NCBI GenBank assembly: GCA_023136985.1
Contig: JAGLQD010000350.1
Coordinates: 1 to 8,872, forward strand
DNA length: 8,872 nt
Direction: 5' to 3'
Source of the DNA: Candidatus Sabulitectum sp.
GTDB lineage: Bacteria; Fermentibacterota; Fermentibacteria; Fermentibacterales; JCC-6
In this document: positions 1 to 6,130 of the stretch, one piece after another
Layout of the letters: every line of letters starts with the position of its first letter
Position numbering within the stretch: the first letter of the stretch is position 1
The notes under the pieces: model-generated
The model's database searches: none
The model's input: the letters and a program-made list of their open reading frames with translations, nothing else
Told to the model about the DNA's origin: nothing
Program-made: the position numbers and the translations under genes

Positions 1-572
1 GCTTCCGAACTTCCCGCAAGCATCACATCAGCGTCACCCCGCTGAATAATTCTCAATGCATCACCTATTGCATTAGATCCTGTAGAACAAGCCATGGATG
101 GAGCGGAAAGAGGACCCTTAAATCCGTACTTTATGGAAACCAGTGCTGCAGCCATATTCACAAGCATTCTTGACACAAGAAATGGGCTCAACCCGCGAGG
201 CCCTTTTTCTCTCAGCCTGGAATACCCTTCATCCAGAGCCTGGCTGCCCCCGATACCAGAGCCGATCACAACACCAGCTCTGTTGTTATCGAAAGAATCC
301 AGTCCGGCATCCTTCATAGCCATAGCTGATGCGGCAACTGCGAACTGTGTGAATCTGTCCATACGGCTGGCCGATTTTCTGTCAATCCAGTCTTCTACTT
401 GAAAACCTTTAACCTCAGCAGCAAGCTTGGAGCGATAATCAGTTACATCAAAATGTGTAACCCTGGCAACTCCATTCCGTCCCTGAAGAAATCCGTTAAA
501 GGAATCCTCCACTCCTATGCCCAGCGGCGTTACAGCACCAAGACCTGTGATAACAACTCTATGTTCATTCAT
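1..572 (-). CDS. fabF: beta-ketoacyl-[acyl-carrier-protein] synthase II (FabF-type), partial: N-terminal third
   Basis: This is the N-terminal 190 residues of a condensing enzyme of fatty acid elongation, which decarboxylates malonyl-ACP and joins it to an acyl-enzyme in the cytoplasm. The translation opens with the KAS II signature RVVITGLGAVTPLGIG (residues 5-20). It carries the GSGIGG stretch (104-109) and the nucleophile loop SMACSTGSNAIGDA, with the acyl-accepting cysteine at residue 162. The two catalytic histidines lie beyond the left edge, since the family is usually about 410 residues. The start at 572 is chosen because the FabF signature begins within five residues of it and an AAAGGAA ribosome site (581-587) sits 8 bases upstream. 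It is transcribed divergently from the TIR operon. No acpP gene lies immediately upstream, although acpP-fabF is a common order. FabB and secondary-metabolite KAS proteins are alternatives, but the N-terminus is typical FabF. Confidence 0.93.
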   Translation of the reverse strand, partial: MNEHRVVITGLGAVTPLGIGVEDSFNGFLQGRNGVARVTHFDVTDYRSKLAAEVKGFQVEDWIDRKSASRMDRFTQFAVAASAMAMKDAGLDSFDNNRAGVVIGSGIGGSQALDEGYSRLREKGPRGLSPFLVSRMLVNMAAALVSIKYGFKGPLSAPSMACSTGSNAIGDALRIIQRGDADVMLAGSSE

Positions 573-616
573 TAATAAAATTCCTTTAAAAAAACGAAAC
601 AACCTTTGGTAAAAAT

Positions 617-645
617 ATTCTACCTTAAATAATTAACTCTGTCCT
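617..645 (-). promoter_or_regulatory. candidate sigma70-type promoter of fabF
   Basis: On the minus strand, AGGACA (640-645; four of six matches to TTGACA) is followed after exactly 17 bases by TAGAAT (617-622; five of six matches to TATAAT). The site lies about 45 bases upstream of the fabF start in an AT-rich stretch. This is a consensus match by eye. FCB bacteria often use divergent promoter motifs, so it remains tentative. Confidence 0.35.
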
Positions 646-730
646 TTTACGCAAGAACTGTTTATCCGAAGGAATTCCCTTGCGAAATGACCGGAATGGG
701 CAGAGCACCAGTCAACGCAGTCAATTCTTA

Positions 731-740
731 TTCTGCAGAA
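731..740. promoter_or_regulatory. perfect palindrome TTCTGCAGAA, possible operator
   Basis: A perfect 10-base palindrome lies in the divergent intergenic region, between the fabF promoter candidate and the TIR operon. Its half-site TTCTGCA shares TCTGCA with the inverted repeat at 864-880. The recurrence suggests a dimeric regulator, but 10-base palindromes arise by chance and no regulator is encoded nearby. Confidence 0.2.
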
Positions 741-863
741 AAATACCATATTCATTCCTGCTCGAATACTCAAGTCCAGTTTGTAAAACATTTTTCACTG
801 AAACATCTTCGGAGGGATAGTAACCGATCACATATTATCATTCTCATTCTGCCCTTTAACGGG

Positions 864-880
864 TCTGCAATAACTGCAGA
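864..880. promoter_or_regulatory. inverted repeat TCTGCA-N5-TGCAGA, possible operator of the TIR operon
   Basis: Two perfect 6-base arms, TCTGCA (864-869) and TGCAGA (875-880), flank a 5-base spacer about 100 bases upstream of the TIR start codon. The arms repeat the half-site of the palindrome at 731-740. The spacing suits a helix-turn-helix dimer or a weak hairpin. Function is inferred only from symmetry and position. Confidence 0.22.
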
Positions 881-982
881 TTCAATGTTTTTCCCATGTA
901 GAGAAATACTTATTGGAAATCCTTGTGTATATTAGCATCTTCAACAGGGGGAAATAACTAAACCAGGGGTAAGGTTAGCCGA

Positions 983-3226
983 ATGGGCAAACAGGTATTC
1001 ATCTGTCACTCAAGTAATGATGCCAAAACCGCAGGAAAACTTGTGGAACAACTTGAGAACAACGGGTACAAATGCTGGATATCATCAAGAGACATCGAGG
1101 CTGGATCCGACTGGGCTGAATGCATCTATAATGCAATAGACGCATCCGCGGCCCTTATTCTGCTTTACTCTGGAAATGCGAATGACTCATGGCAGATCCG
1201 AAACGAACTCGACATAGCAACCAATCTGAAAATACCTATCGTTCCGCTGGTTTTTGAAAAAAGTGAAATATCCAAAGGTATCAAGTACTTCACCAACTCA
1301 CACCAGTGGCTTGACTGTACCGGACAGAAGACAAAGACTCCTGAGATTGTATCTGCATTGAACGGAATTACAAACAATTTACCTGAATTCAGACTGCCAG
1401 CAGCTGCTCCACACAAGAAACCTGCACAGACCTGGGTATGGATAACGGGGGTTATTCTTCTTCTGGCTACGGTATCTATCCTGTTTATCAGAAAAGAATC
1501 CCCAGTGACTGATTGCAATCTTGTTAATCTTGTTGCAGGGGGCACCGACTGCTGGAACTATGCTACAGACATCATCCCCGGGGCAGATGGCGGAATAATC
1601 GCAACCGGTACATGGGACTGGGGTTTCTGGAGTGAATTCTGGGTAACCGCCTTTGACAGTTCAGGCACCTTGTTGCACAGCTGGTCAGATTCTCTTTCCG
1701 GTGAATGCAAACCCCAGCTGCTGGCAACTGCAGATAATGGTTGCATAGCAGTCTTTGCCACATATGCAGATATGCAGCATACAGGTTTCACATTTAAAGC
1801 GATCAGATTTGATGAAGCAGGCAGTATTCTCTGGGAATCTGAAAAGTGGATCGATCTGCCGGGAGCAATACAACCAGACATCTCTGCACTCCGCTGGCTT
1901 CCAGACAGCAATGCTGTTGCTTCATTCACCGTACGAATGCTTGCTCCGGGATTTCAGTCAGCACACTTCCTGAGAATTAATGCTTCAGGAGAAGAAGCAC
2001 AGCACTTTCTTCTTCGAAAGAATATTGAATCCCGCTGCATGGCAACTGCACAGGATGGAACTATCATTCACTTCGGCAAAGACAGTACCTCCGGAGCAAA
2101 CGCAGTAACTCTTCTGGATTCCAATGGAAACATCCTGGACCTGAGTGTATATGGTGACCGCCGAACAAGCGCCACCGCTGTGGAATTCCTTGCTGATAAC
2201 TCGATCATAGCCACCTTCTCCGTTGATGCTTTTGGTGGAGGCAATGGTGACCTTTCAGTAATAAAATTCTCTTCTGAATTCGAGCTAATCTGGGAGAAGA
2301 CCTTTGGTGGTGATATGTCTGATTTTGCTTCAGACATCCACATAAGAAATGATGGATCGATCATTATTGCCGGGGCCACCACCGCCAGTGCAAGTACAGA
2401 TAGAGACGGGTGGGTGCTGTGTCTGAACAGTTCAGGGGATCTTCTGTGGGAAACCACAGTAGACAACGGAGGCAGCGACTACATTTCTTCCGTCAATGTT
2501 GATGAAAACGGCATTATCCTCCTCACGAGAGTCACCACCTGTTTCGGCAACAGAGATGCCTGGGTTCTGCAGATGACAGCTGACGGTAACTACAACCACA
2601 CTCCCACGCTTGGCCTTGACCTGTTCACGGAAGACTGGCAGACGGGCTTCCTGGACCAGTCAGTCTGGGAGATGGGATACAACAGGAACTACACCCCAGC
2701 AATAATGACAGATGACAGCACTGGAAACATGTCTCTGAATACTAACAATGTTCCTGTAATGCTAAGAGAATCATTCGAGCTGGTTCCGGGTCTGTCCTTC
2801 TCTGCCGAGATCACAATCCCGGATATCAACACAACTTCAGGTTGCAACTGGGTAGCCATGGGCACCACAGAGAACGATCTTGCAACACTTCTTCAGGAAG
2901 CATCCAGAGGAATCGATTGCGAACTCAAATGGAACTACACTCAAAACATGAATGGACAAAGGGAAGGGCTGAGTGCAGCAACCTGCAGAGTTTCCCCCTG
3001 CACAACCATCACAGTTCCAGAGTCACTCTGGCTGGACAGATCGGAAACGCAGTTCTTCACCATTGAAACCTGTACCGATTCAGTAAAATTCCAGGTTAAT
3101 GACAGCCTGCTGTGTAGAATTCCTTCATTGAATACTCCGGATTCTCTCAAATTCTTCTTAAATGGCAGCTCCATGTCCATTCCTCACAGAATCGACAACA
3201 TCAGGATATTCTTGAGACGATGGTAA
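983..3226 (+). CDS. membrane-anchored TIR-domain protein with beta-propeller and ConA-like ectodomain
   Basis: This 747-residue protein has four parts. Residues 4-114 are a bacterial TIR domain: QVFICHSSND strand, RDIEAGSDW BB-loop (36-44), S-W-Q-I-R-N-E with E75 where NADase TIRs carry the catalytic glutamate, and a closing HQWLD motif. Residues 150-169 are one hydrophobic helix. Residues about 188-540 hold seven similar units of 45-50 residues (DGSIIIAG, D-x-W-V-L, S-x-G-x-L-x-W patterns), which suggests a seven-bladed propeller. Residues 546-745 form a ConA-like domain with six cysteines. There is no signal peptide, so the expected topology is TIR in the cytoplasm and the rest outside; the cysteines support this, although basic residues flank both ends of the helix. 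TAAGG at 970-974 supports the start. It leads the operon, and its last domain is homologous to the four downstream products. Known TIR domains cleave NAD+ or act as adaptors. A sensor role is inference; domain identity is firm for TIR and good for the rest. Confidence 0.9.
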   Translation: MGKQVFICHSSNDAKTAGKLVEQLENNGYKCWISSRDIEAGSDWAECIYNAIDASAALILLYSGNANDSWQIRNELDIATNLKIPIVPLVFEKSEISKGIKYFTNSHQWLDCTGQKTKTPEIVSALNGITNNLPEFRLPAAAPHKKPAQTWVWITGVILLLATVSILFIRKESPVTDCNLVNLVAGGTDCWNYATDIIPGADGGIIATGTWDWGFWSEFWVTAFDSSGTLLHSWSDSLSGECKPQLLATADNGCIAVFATYADMQHTGFTFKAIRFDEAGSILWESEKWIDLPGAIQPDISALRWLPDSNAVASFTVRMLAPGFQSAHFLRINASGEEAQHFLLRKNIESRCMATAQDGTIIHFGKDSTSGANAVTLLDSNGNILDLSVYGDRRTSATAVEFLADNSIIATFSVDAFGGGNGDLSVIKFSSEFELIWEKTFGGDMSDFASDIHIRNDGSIIIAGATTASASTDRDGWVLCLNSSGDLLWETTVDNGGSDYISSVNVDENGIILLTRVTTCFGNRDAWVLQMTADGNYNHTPTLGLDLFTEDWQTGFLDQSVWEMGYNRNYTPAIMTDDSTGNMSLNTNNVPVMLRESFELVPGLSFSAEITIPDINTTSGCNWVAMGTTENDLATLLQEASRGIDCELKWNYTQNMNGQREGLSAATCRVSPCTTITVPESLWLDRSETQFFTIETCTDSVKFQVNDSLLCRIPSLNTPDSLKFFLNGSSMSIPHRIDNIRIFLRRW

Positions 3227-3981
3227 GCGAAAAGAAAATTTCCCTCTCTCCTCCCCCTCTGCTCGAGCCCAAACCCGCATCAGTTCCAGCACTCTTTCCA
3301 ATAGGCATACTCATACTGGCACTATTCTGTCTTGCCTTCCCTGCTGTTGAAACAGCAAATGCTGAAGAAATCATCTTTTCCGATGACTTTCAAAGCGGAG
3401 AGATCAGTGATGAGTGGGTCTTCTTCGGAGATCCCACATCCATAATAGAACATGACAAGGGCAACCCGGCTCCATGCTTCAACAATAATGGAGACTCAAT
3501 GTACAACAGCGGGATTCTATCCAGAAAAACGTTCAACATTGAAAGTGGATTGATAATTCAATGTGATATCTTCCTGAATTGCCTTCCCAGAGGCACCTGG
3601 GTAAATTCCTGCCTGGGAATTTATGACCCGTCTGAAGACCGGGGTGTTGAAGGTCCTGAAAAGCTTGCATATTTTGAATACGCCTTCAGCGGTGAACTGG
3701 CATGGGGAGGTCCCCATTTGCAGGGAGTACTCGCCCTGAAGATTGCGGGCCAGCATATCCCGCTTATGATCCACAGGAACCAGTGGCTGAATGGATGGCA
3801 CACATTCAAGATCGAATTTTCCCCAGAGGGTTTGTGCTCTTTTTCAATAGATGACTCGCTGATTTCATCACATCATAGTGACCTTCTGGATGATATTGAT
3901 GTAGTGGGAGTTGTATTGGATGGGCGCTCAACCAGCTGGGGCATTGCACTCCACGATAATCTTCTGGTGTATGTACCATGA
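3220..3981 (+). CDS. secreted ConA-like domain protein, paralog 1 of 4
   Basis: This 253-residue exported protein of unknown function is the first and most divergent member of the tandem family. The N-terminus is unusual: a proline-rich stretch of about 26 residues (SPPPLLEPKPAS) precedes the hydrophobic core PIGILILALF, and signal peptidase I probably cuts after ANA (A48). The mature part begins EEIIFSDDFQSG. It holds the family motifs CFNNNGDSM, CDIF, NQWLNGWHTFKIE, GLCSFSIDDSL and STSWGIALHDNLLVY, with cysteines at 86, 115, 121, 131 and 205. The pattern fits a lectin/glucanase beta-sandwich; no catalytic motif is evident. The ATG lies within the end of the TIR gene (overlap ATGGTAA) with only a weak AGGA 14 bases upstream, so coupled translation is likely. 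The extended N-terminus could mean that this copy stays membrane-anchored. The gene is certain; fold and role are inferred. Confidence 0.88.
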   Translation: MVSEKKISLSPPPLLEPKPASVPALFPIGILILALFCLAFPAVETANAEEIIFSDDFQSGEISDEWVFFGDPTSIIEHDKGNPAPCFNNNGDSMYNSGILSRKTFNIESGLIIQCDIFLNCLPRGTWVNSCLGIYDPSEDRGVEGPEKLAYFEYAFSGELAWGGPHLQGVLALKIAGQHIPLMIHRNQWLNGWHTFKIEFSPEGLCSFSIDDSLISSHHSDLLDDIDVVGVVLDGRSTSWGIALHDNLLVYVP

Positions 3982-4676
3982 GAAAACTGAATCACAAACC
4001 ATGCTCTCCTTTCATTCTCTTTTTCACAGTACTTCTCATCACCTTCAATACCACAGCTGAAGAGATCCTCTTTTCCGAAGACTTTCAAAGCGGAGAGATC
4101 AGCGATGAATGGGTCTTCTTTGGGGATCCCACATCAATCATAAACCTGGATCGGGGCAACCCTGCCCCATGCTTCTGCAACAACGGCGACTCCATGTACG
4201 GCAGTGGAATCAAATCACGAAGAGCCTTCAGTCTTGAAGAGGGTATGGTCATTGAATGCGACATTTTCCTTAGTTGTCACCCAAGAGGAGCATGGGTGAA
4301 TTCAGAATTCGGCATTTACGCCCTGCCACAAACCAGCGGAGATCCGGAACCACCATCTCTTATAAGCATTTTTTACGCCTTCTCCGGTGAGCTGGATTGG
4401 ATGGCTCCACATCAGCAGGGAATGATCGGGCGCGGAATCAGAAATCAGCCTATTCCTTCTCTTATCCACATGAATCAATGGCTGGATGGATGGCACACAT
4501 TCAAAATCGAGATTACTCCAGAAGGCTTGTGTTCTTTCATGATTGATGATTCTCTTCTTTCAAGCCACCAGCTTCTCCTGCTTGACAGTGTAGACCGGGT
4601 TGGAATTGTTTTGAAGGGTCGCTCAACCAGCTGGGGTATTGCCCTCCACGACAATCTTCTGGTGTATTTGCCATGA
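3978..4676 (+). CDS. secreted ConA-like domain protein, paralog 2 of 4
   Basis: This is a 232-residue exported protein with a standard signal peptide: MRKL, hydrophobic core FILFFTVLLITF, cut after NTTA (A27). The mature domain runs from EEILFSEDFQSG to LHDNLLVYLP. Cysteines are at 65, 67, 94, 100 and 185; C67 is shared only with paralog 3. Family motifs HPRGAW, MNQWLDGWHTFKIE and SFMIDDSLLSSH are present. Residues about 107-135 and 147-162 differ strongly from the other copies. Its signal-peptide DNA is almost the same as that of paralog 4, whereas its C-terminal third is almost the same as that of paralog 3, so the gene is a mosaic. The start overlaps the previous stop as ATGA with no clear Shine-Dalgarno sequence, which points to termination-reinitiation. 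Polysaccharide or protein binding is possible; no enzyme residues were recognised. Confidence 0.9.
   Translation: MRKLNHKPCSPFILFFTVLLITFNTTAEEILFSEDFQSGEISDEWVFFGDPTSIINLDRGNPAPCFCNNGDSMYGSGIKSRRAFSLEEGMVIECDIFLSCHPRGAWVNSEFGIYALPQTSGDPEPPSLISIFYAFSGELDWMAPHQQGMIGRGIRNQPIPSLIHMNQWLDGWHTFKIEITPEGLCSFMIDDSLLSSHQLLLLDSVDRVGIVLKGRSTSWGIALHDNLLVYLP
3984..4104 (+). repeat. near-identical 121-base block shared by paralogs 2 and 4
   Basis: By eye, 3984-4104 and 5374-5494 match at all but 4 of 121 positions. The block covers the signal peptide and the first mature residues. Paralog 3, which lies between them, differs across the signal peptide. That pattern suggests gene conversion or unequal crossing-over rather than simple serial duplication. 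Confidence 0.85.
4095..4211 (+). repeat. near-identical 117-base block shared by paralogs 2 and 3 (N-terminal side)
   Basis: 4095-4211 and 4790-4906 differ at about 4 of 117 positions. The block encodes ISDEWVFFGDPTSII through MYGSGI. Similarity falls sharply immediately downstream, where the variable central part begins. Confidence 0.85.
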
Positions 4677-4691
4677 TGAAACTGAATCACA
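4524..4691 (+). repeat. near-identical 168-base block shared by paralogs 2 and 3 (C-terminal side and junction)
   Basis: 4524-4691 and 5219-5386 differ at about 6 of 168 positions. The block covers the last 49 codons, the stop-start overlap and the first codons of the next gene. The proteins are identical across this stretch, and several differences are silent. Confidence 0.85.
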
Positions 4692-5371
4692 GATCATACT
4701 CTTCTTCCATTCTCTTCCTCACAGTAATTGCAATGGCCTTTAGTGCAACAGCTGAAGAGATCCTCTTTTCTGACGACTTTCAGAGTGGCGAGATCAGCGA
4801 TGAATGGGTCTTCTTTGGGGATCCCACATCAATCATAAACCCGGATCGGGGCAACCCTGCCCCATGCTTCTGCAACAACGGCGACTCTATGTACGGCAGC
4901 GGGATCTGTACAAAAGAAACATTCAGCATCGCAAATGGTCTGGTGGTGCAATGTGATATTTTCATAAGCTGCCACCCGAGAGGTGCATGGATCGATGCCA
5001 GGTTTCAGTTGTGTGATGCGAATCAAATAGTGTGGGGGCAAGAACCTCCCCCATTCGTTGGAATGAGCTTCAGCTATATGGGAGAGCTGGACTGGTCTGC
5101 CCCACACCTGCAGGGCATACTGGGACAGCAAATCTCGGGGCAGCGAATCCCAATGCTTATCCACATGAATCAATGGCTGGATGGATGGCATACTTTCAAG
5201 ATAGAAATATCTCCAGCGGGCTTGTGTTCTTTCATGATAGATGATTCTCTTCTTTCAAGCCACCAGCTTCTCCTGCTCGACAGTGTAGACCGGGTTGGAA
5301 TTGTTTTGAAGGGTCGCTCAACCAGCTGGGGCATTGCCCTGCACGATAACCTTCTGGTGTATTTGCCATGA
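4673..5371 (+). CDS. secreted ConA-like domain protein, paralog 3 of 4
   Basis: This 232-residue exported protein is the closest relative of paralog 2 in its N- and C-terminal blocks. The signal peptide differs from copies 2 and 4 (MMKLNHRSYS, core SILFLTVIAMAF, cut after SATA at A27). The mature chain keeps CFCNNGDSM, HPRGAW and MNQWLDGWHTFKIE, but its middle is its own. Two extra cysteines, C79 and C114, join C65, C67, C94, C100 and C185 and could form an additional disulphide in the exported protein. Two in-frame ATGs (4673 and 4676) stand together at the stop-start overlap ATGATG. Either could initiate, and the choice changes only one residue. Function is unknown. Its place in the operon implies co-expression with the TIR receptor. 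Confidence 0.9.
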   Translation: MMKLNHRSYSSSILFLTVIAMAFSATAEEILFSDDFQSGEISDEWVFFGDPTSIINPDRGNPAPCFCNNGDSMYGSGICTKETFSIANGLVVQCDIFISCHPRGAWIDARFQLCDANQIVWGQEPPPFVGMSFSYMGELDWSAPHLQGILGQQISGQRIPMLIHMNQWLDGWHTFKIEISPAGLCSFMIDDSLLSSHQLLLLDSVDRVGIVLKGRSTSWGIALHDNLLVYLP

Positions 5372-6078
5372 TGAAACTGAATCACAAACCATGCTCACCT
5401 TTCATTCTCTTTTTCACAGTACTTCTCATCACCTTCAATACCACAGCTGAAGAGATCCTCTTTTCTGATGACTTTCAAAGCGGAGAGATCGGCGATGAGT
5501 GGACATTCTACGGAGATCCAGTTTCAGTTATCAACTCAGATAATGGAAATCCAGCACCATGCTTCAACAACAACGGTGACTCAATGTGGCCTAGCGGGAT
5601 CAAGTCCAGGCAGACTTTCAGCATTAAGGATGGACTTGTTATCCAGTGCGATATTTTCCTTAGTTGTCATCCAAGAGGTGCATGGGTAGGTTCTTCTTTT
5701 GGGATACATGACCCTTCCCTGACATCAGGGAATAATGAGCCAAAAATAGTGGCCAATATGAGCTATTCCTATTACGGAGAACTTAACTGGAACAGGCCAC
5801 ACCTCCAGGGCATATTAACAATGTCAGTCTCCAGACTCTACAGGAACGAAACCAATCCCGAGCTGATTCACATGAACCAGTGGCTGGACTGCTGGCACAC
5901 GTTCAAAATAGAAGTATCACCGGAAGGTCTCTGCTCCTGGTTTGTGAATGATTCTCTGGTGTCAAGCAACCAAGCTTCATTCCCGGACAGCATGGGCGAA
6001 GTAGGCATCTTTCTGGAAGGCAGAGCCACAAGCTGGGGCACTGCCCTCCACGATAACCTTCTGGTCTATGTGCCTTAA
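5368..6078 (+). CDS. secreted ConA-like domain protein, paralog 4 of 4
   Basis: This is the last gene of the operon, 236 residues, exported. Its signal peptide matches paralog 2 except at residue 2 and is cut after NTTA (A27). The mature part retains CFNNNGDSM, HPRGAW, MNQWLDCWHTFKIE and ATSWGTALHDNLLVY. It differs more than copies 2 and 3 do from each other: GDEWTFYGDP near the N-terminus, a four-residue insertion in SRLYRNETNPE (about 155-165), and SNQASFPDS where copies 2 and 3 have SHQLLLLDS. An extra cysteine, C175, replaces a glycine in the otherwise constant QWLDGWH motif, while C67 is absent. Translation probably starts by coupling at the ATGATG overlap. A strong hairpin follows 6 bases after the stop. 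Specific function is unknown; an exported partner or decoy of the TIR receptor is an inference. Confidence 0.9.
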   Translation: MMKLNHKPCSPFILFFTVLLITFNTTAEEILFSDDFQSGEIGDEWTFYGDPVSVINSDNGNPAPCFNNNGDSMWPSGIKSRQTFSIKDGLVIQCDIFLSCHPRGAWVGSSFGIHDPSLTSGNNEPKIVANMSYSYYGELNWNRPHLQGILTMSVSRLYRNETNPELIHMNQWLDCWHTFKIEVSPEGLCSWFVNDSLVSSNQASFPDSMGEVGIFLEGRATSWGTALHDNLLVYVP

Positions 6079-6083
6079 ACAAA

Positions 6084-6108
6084 GGGGGGAACCACCCAGG
6101 CTCCCCCC
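6084..6108. terminator. intrinsic terminator hairpin between convergent units
   Basis: GGGGGGA (6084-6090) pairs perfectly with TCCCCCC (6102-6108) around an 11-base loop that can add an inner CC/GG pair. Read on the minus strand, the hairpin is followed by TTTGTTT, a typical intrinsic terminator for the transglutaminase-like gene. On the plus strand the following bases are A-rich rather than T-rich, so it would end the operon less efficiently or act by another route. It lies 6 bases after the plus-strand stop and 23 bases after the minus-strand stop. Confidence 0.75.
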
Positions 6109-6130
6109 AAATATCTATTCCCAATAGTAT

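Larger units (their letters stand above)
573..982. other. divergent intergenic region between fabF and the TIR operon
   Basis: About 410 bases separate two divergently transcribed units, so control elements for both should lie here. A plausible fabF promoter and two TCTGCA inverted repeats are listed separately. No convincing promoter for the TIR gene was found. A TATATT at 928-933 could be a -10 box, but nothing 16-18 bases upstream resembles a -35 box. A short open frame at 687-935 looks non-coding. No tRNA or small-RNA structure was recognised. Confidence 0.6.
3220..6078 (+). repeat. tandem array of four paralogous ConA-like genes
   Basis: Four same-strand copies lie head to tail. Starts 3978, 4673 and 5368 are spaced exactly 695 bases apart, and the first unit is longer (758 bases between starts) because of its extended N-terminus. 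Constant segments encode the signal peptide and first 50 mature residues, the NQWL-GWHTFKIE region and the C-terminal 50 residues. Variable segments lie between them. Copies 2 to 4 also share the same overlapping start-stop junction, as expected if whole units duplicated. Confidence 0.9.

Noticed and set aside
687..935. 82-codon plus-strand open frame in the divergent intergenic region
   Set aside because: No convincing ribosome site, low-complexity biased composition, no recognisable motif, and it overlaps likely regulatory DNA. The TIR gene is better supported as the first gene of the operon.
2068..2466. 132-codon antisense open frame inside the TIR gene
   Set aside because: It mirrors the coding strand of a clear propeller repeat, is rich in Ser/Pro as expected of an antisense shadow, and has no ribosome site.
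546..4676. Glycoside hydrolase (GH16-like) activity for the ConA-like domains
   Set aside because: The fold class is plausible, but no E-x-D-x-x-E type catalytic motif was found in the paralogs or in the receptor C-terminus, so enzyme function is not claimed.
4829..5191. 120-codon antisense open frame across paralog 3 (with similar frames in the other copies)
   Set aside because: The frames recur only because the underlying genes are repeated. The plus-strand proteins carry signal peptides and conserved motifs, and the antisense ones do not.
3220..6078. Diversity-generating retroelement or CRISPR explanation for the repeated, variable array
   Set aside because: There is no reverse transcriptase, no template repeat with adenine-specific differences and no short repeat-spacer pattern. 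The repeats are whole genes.
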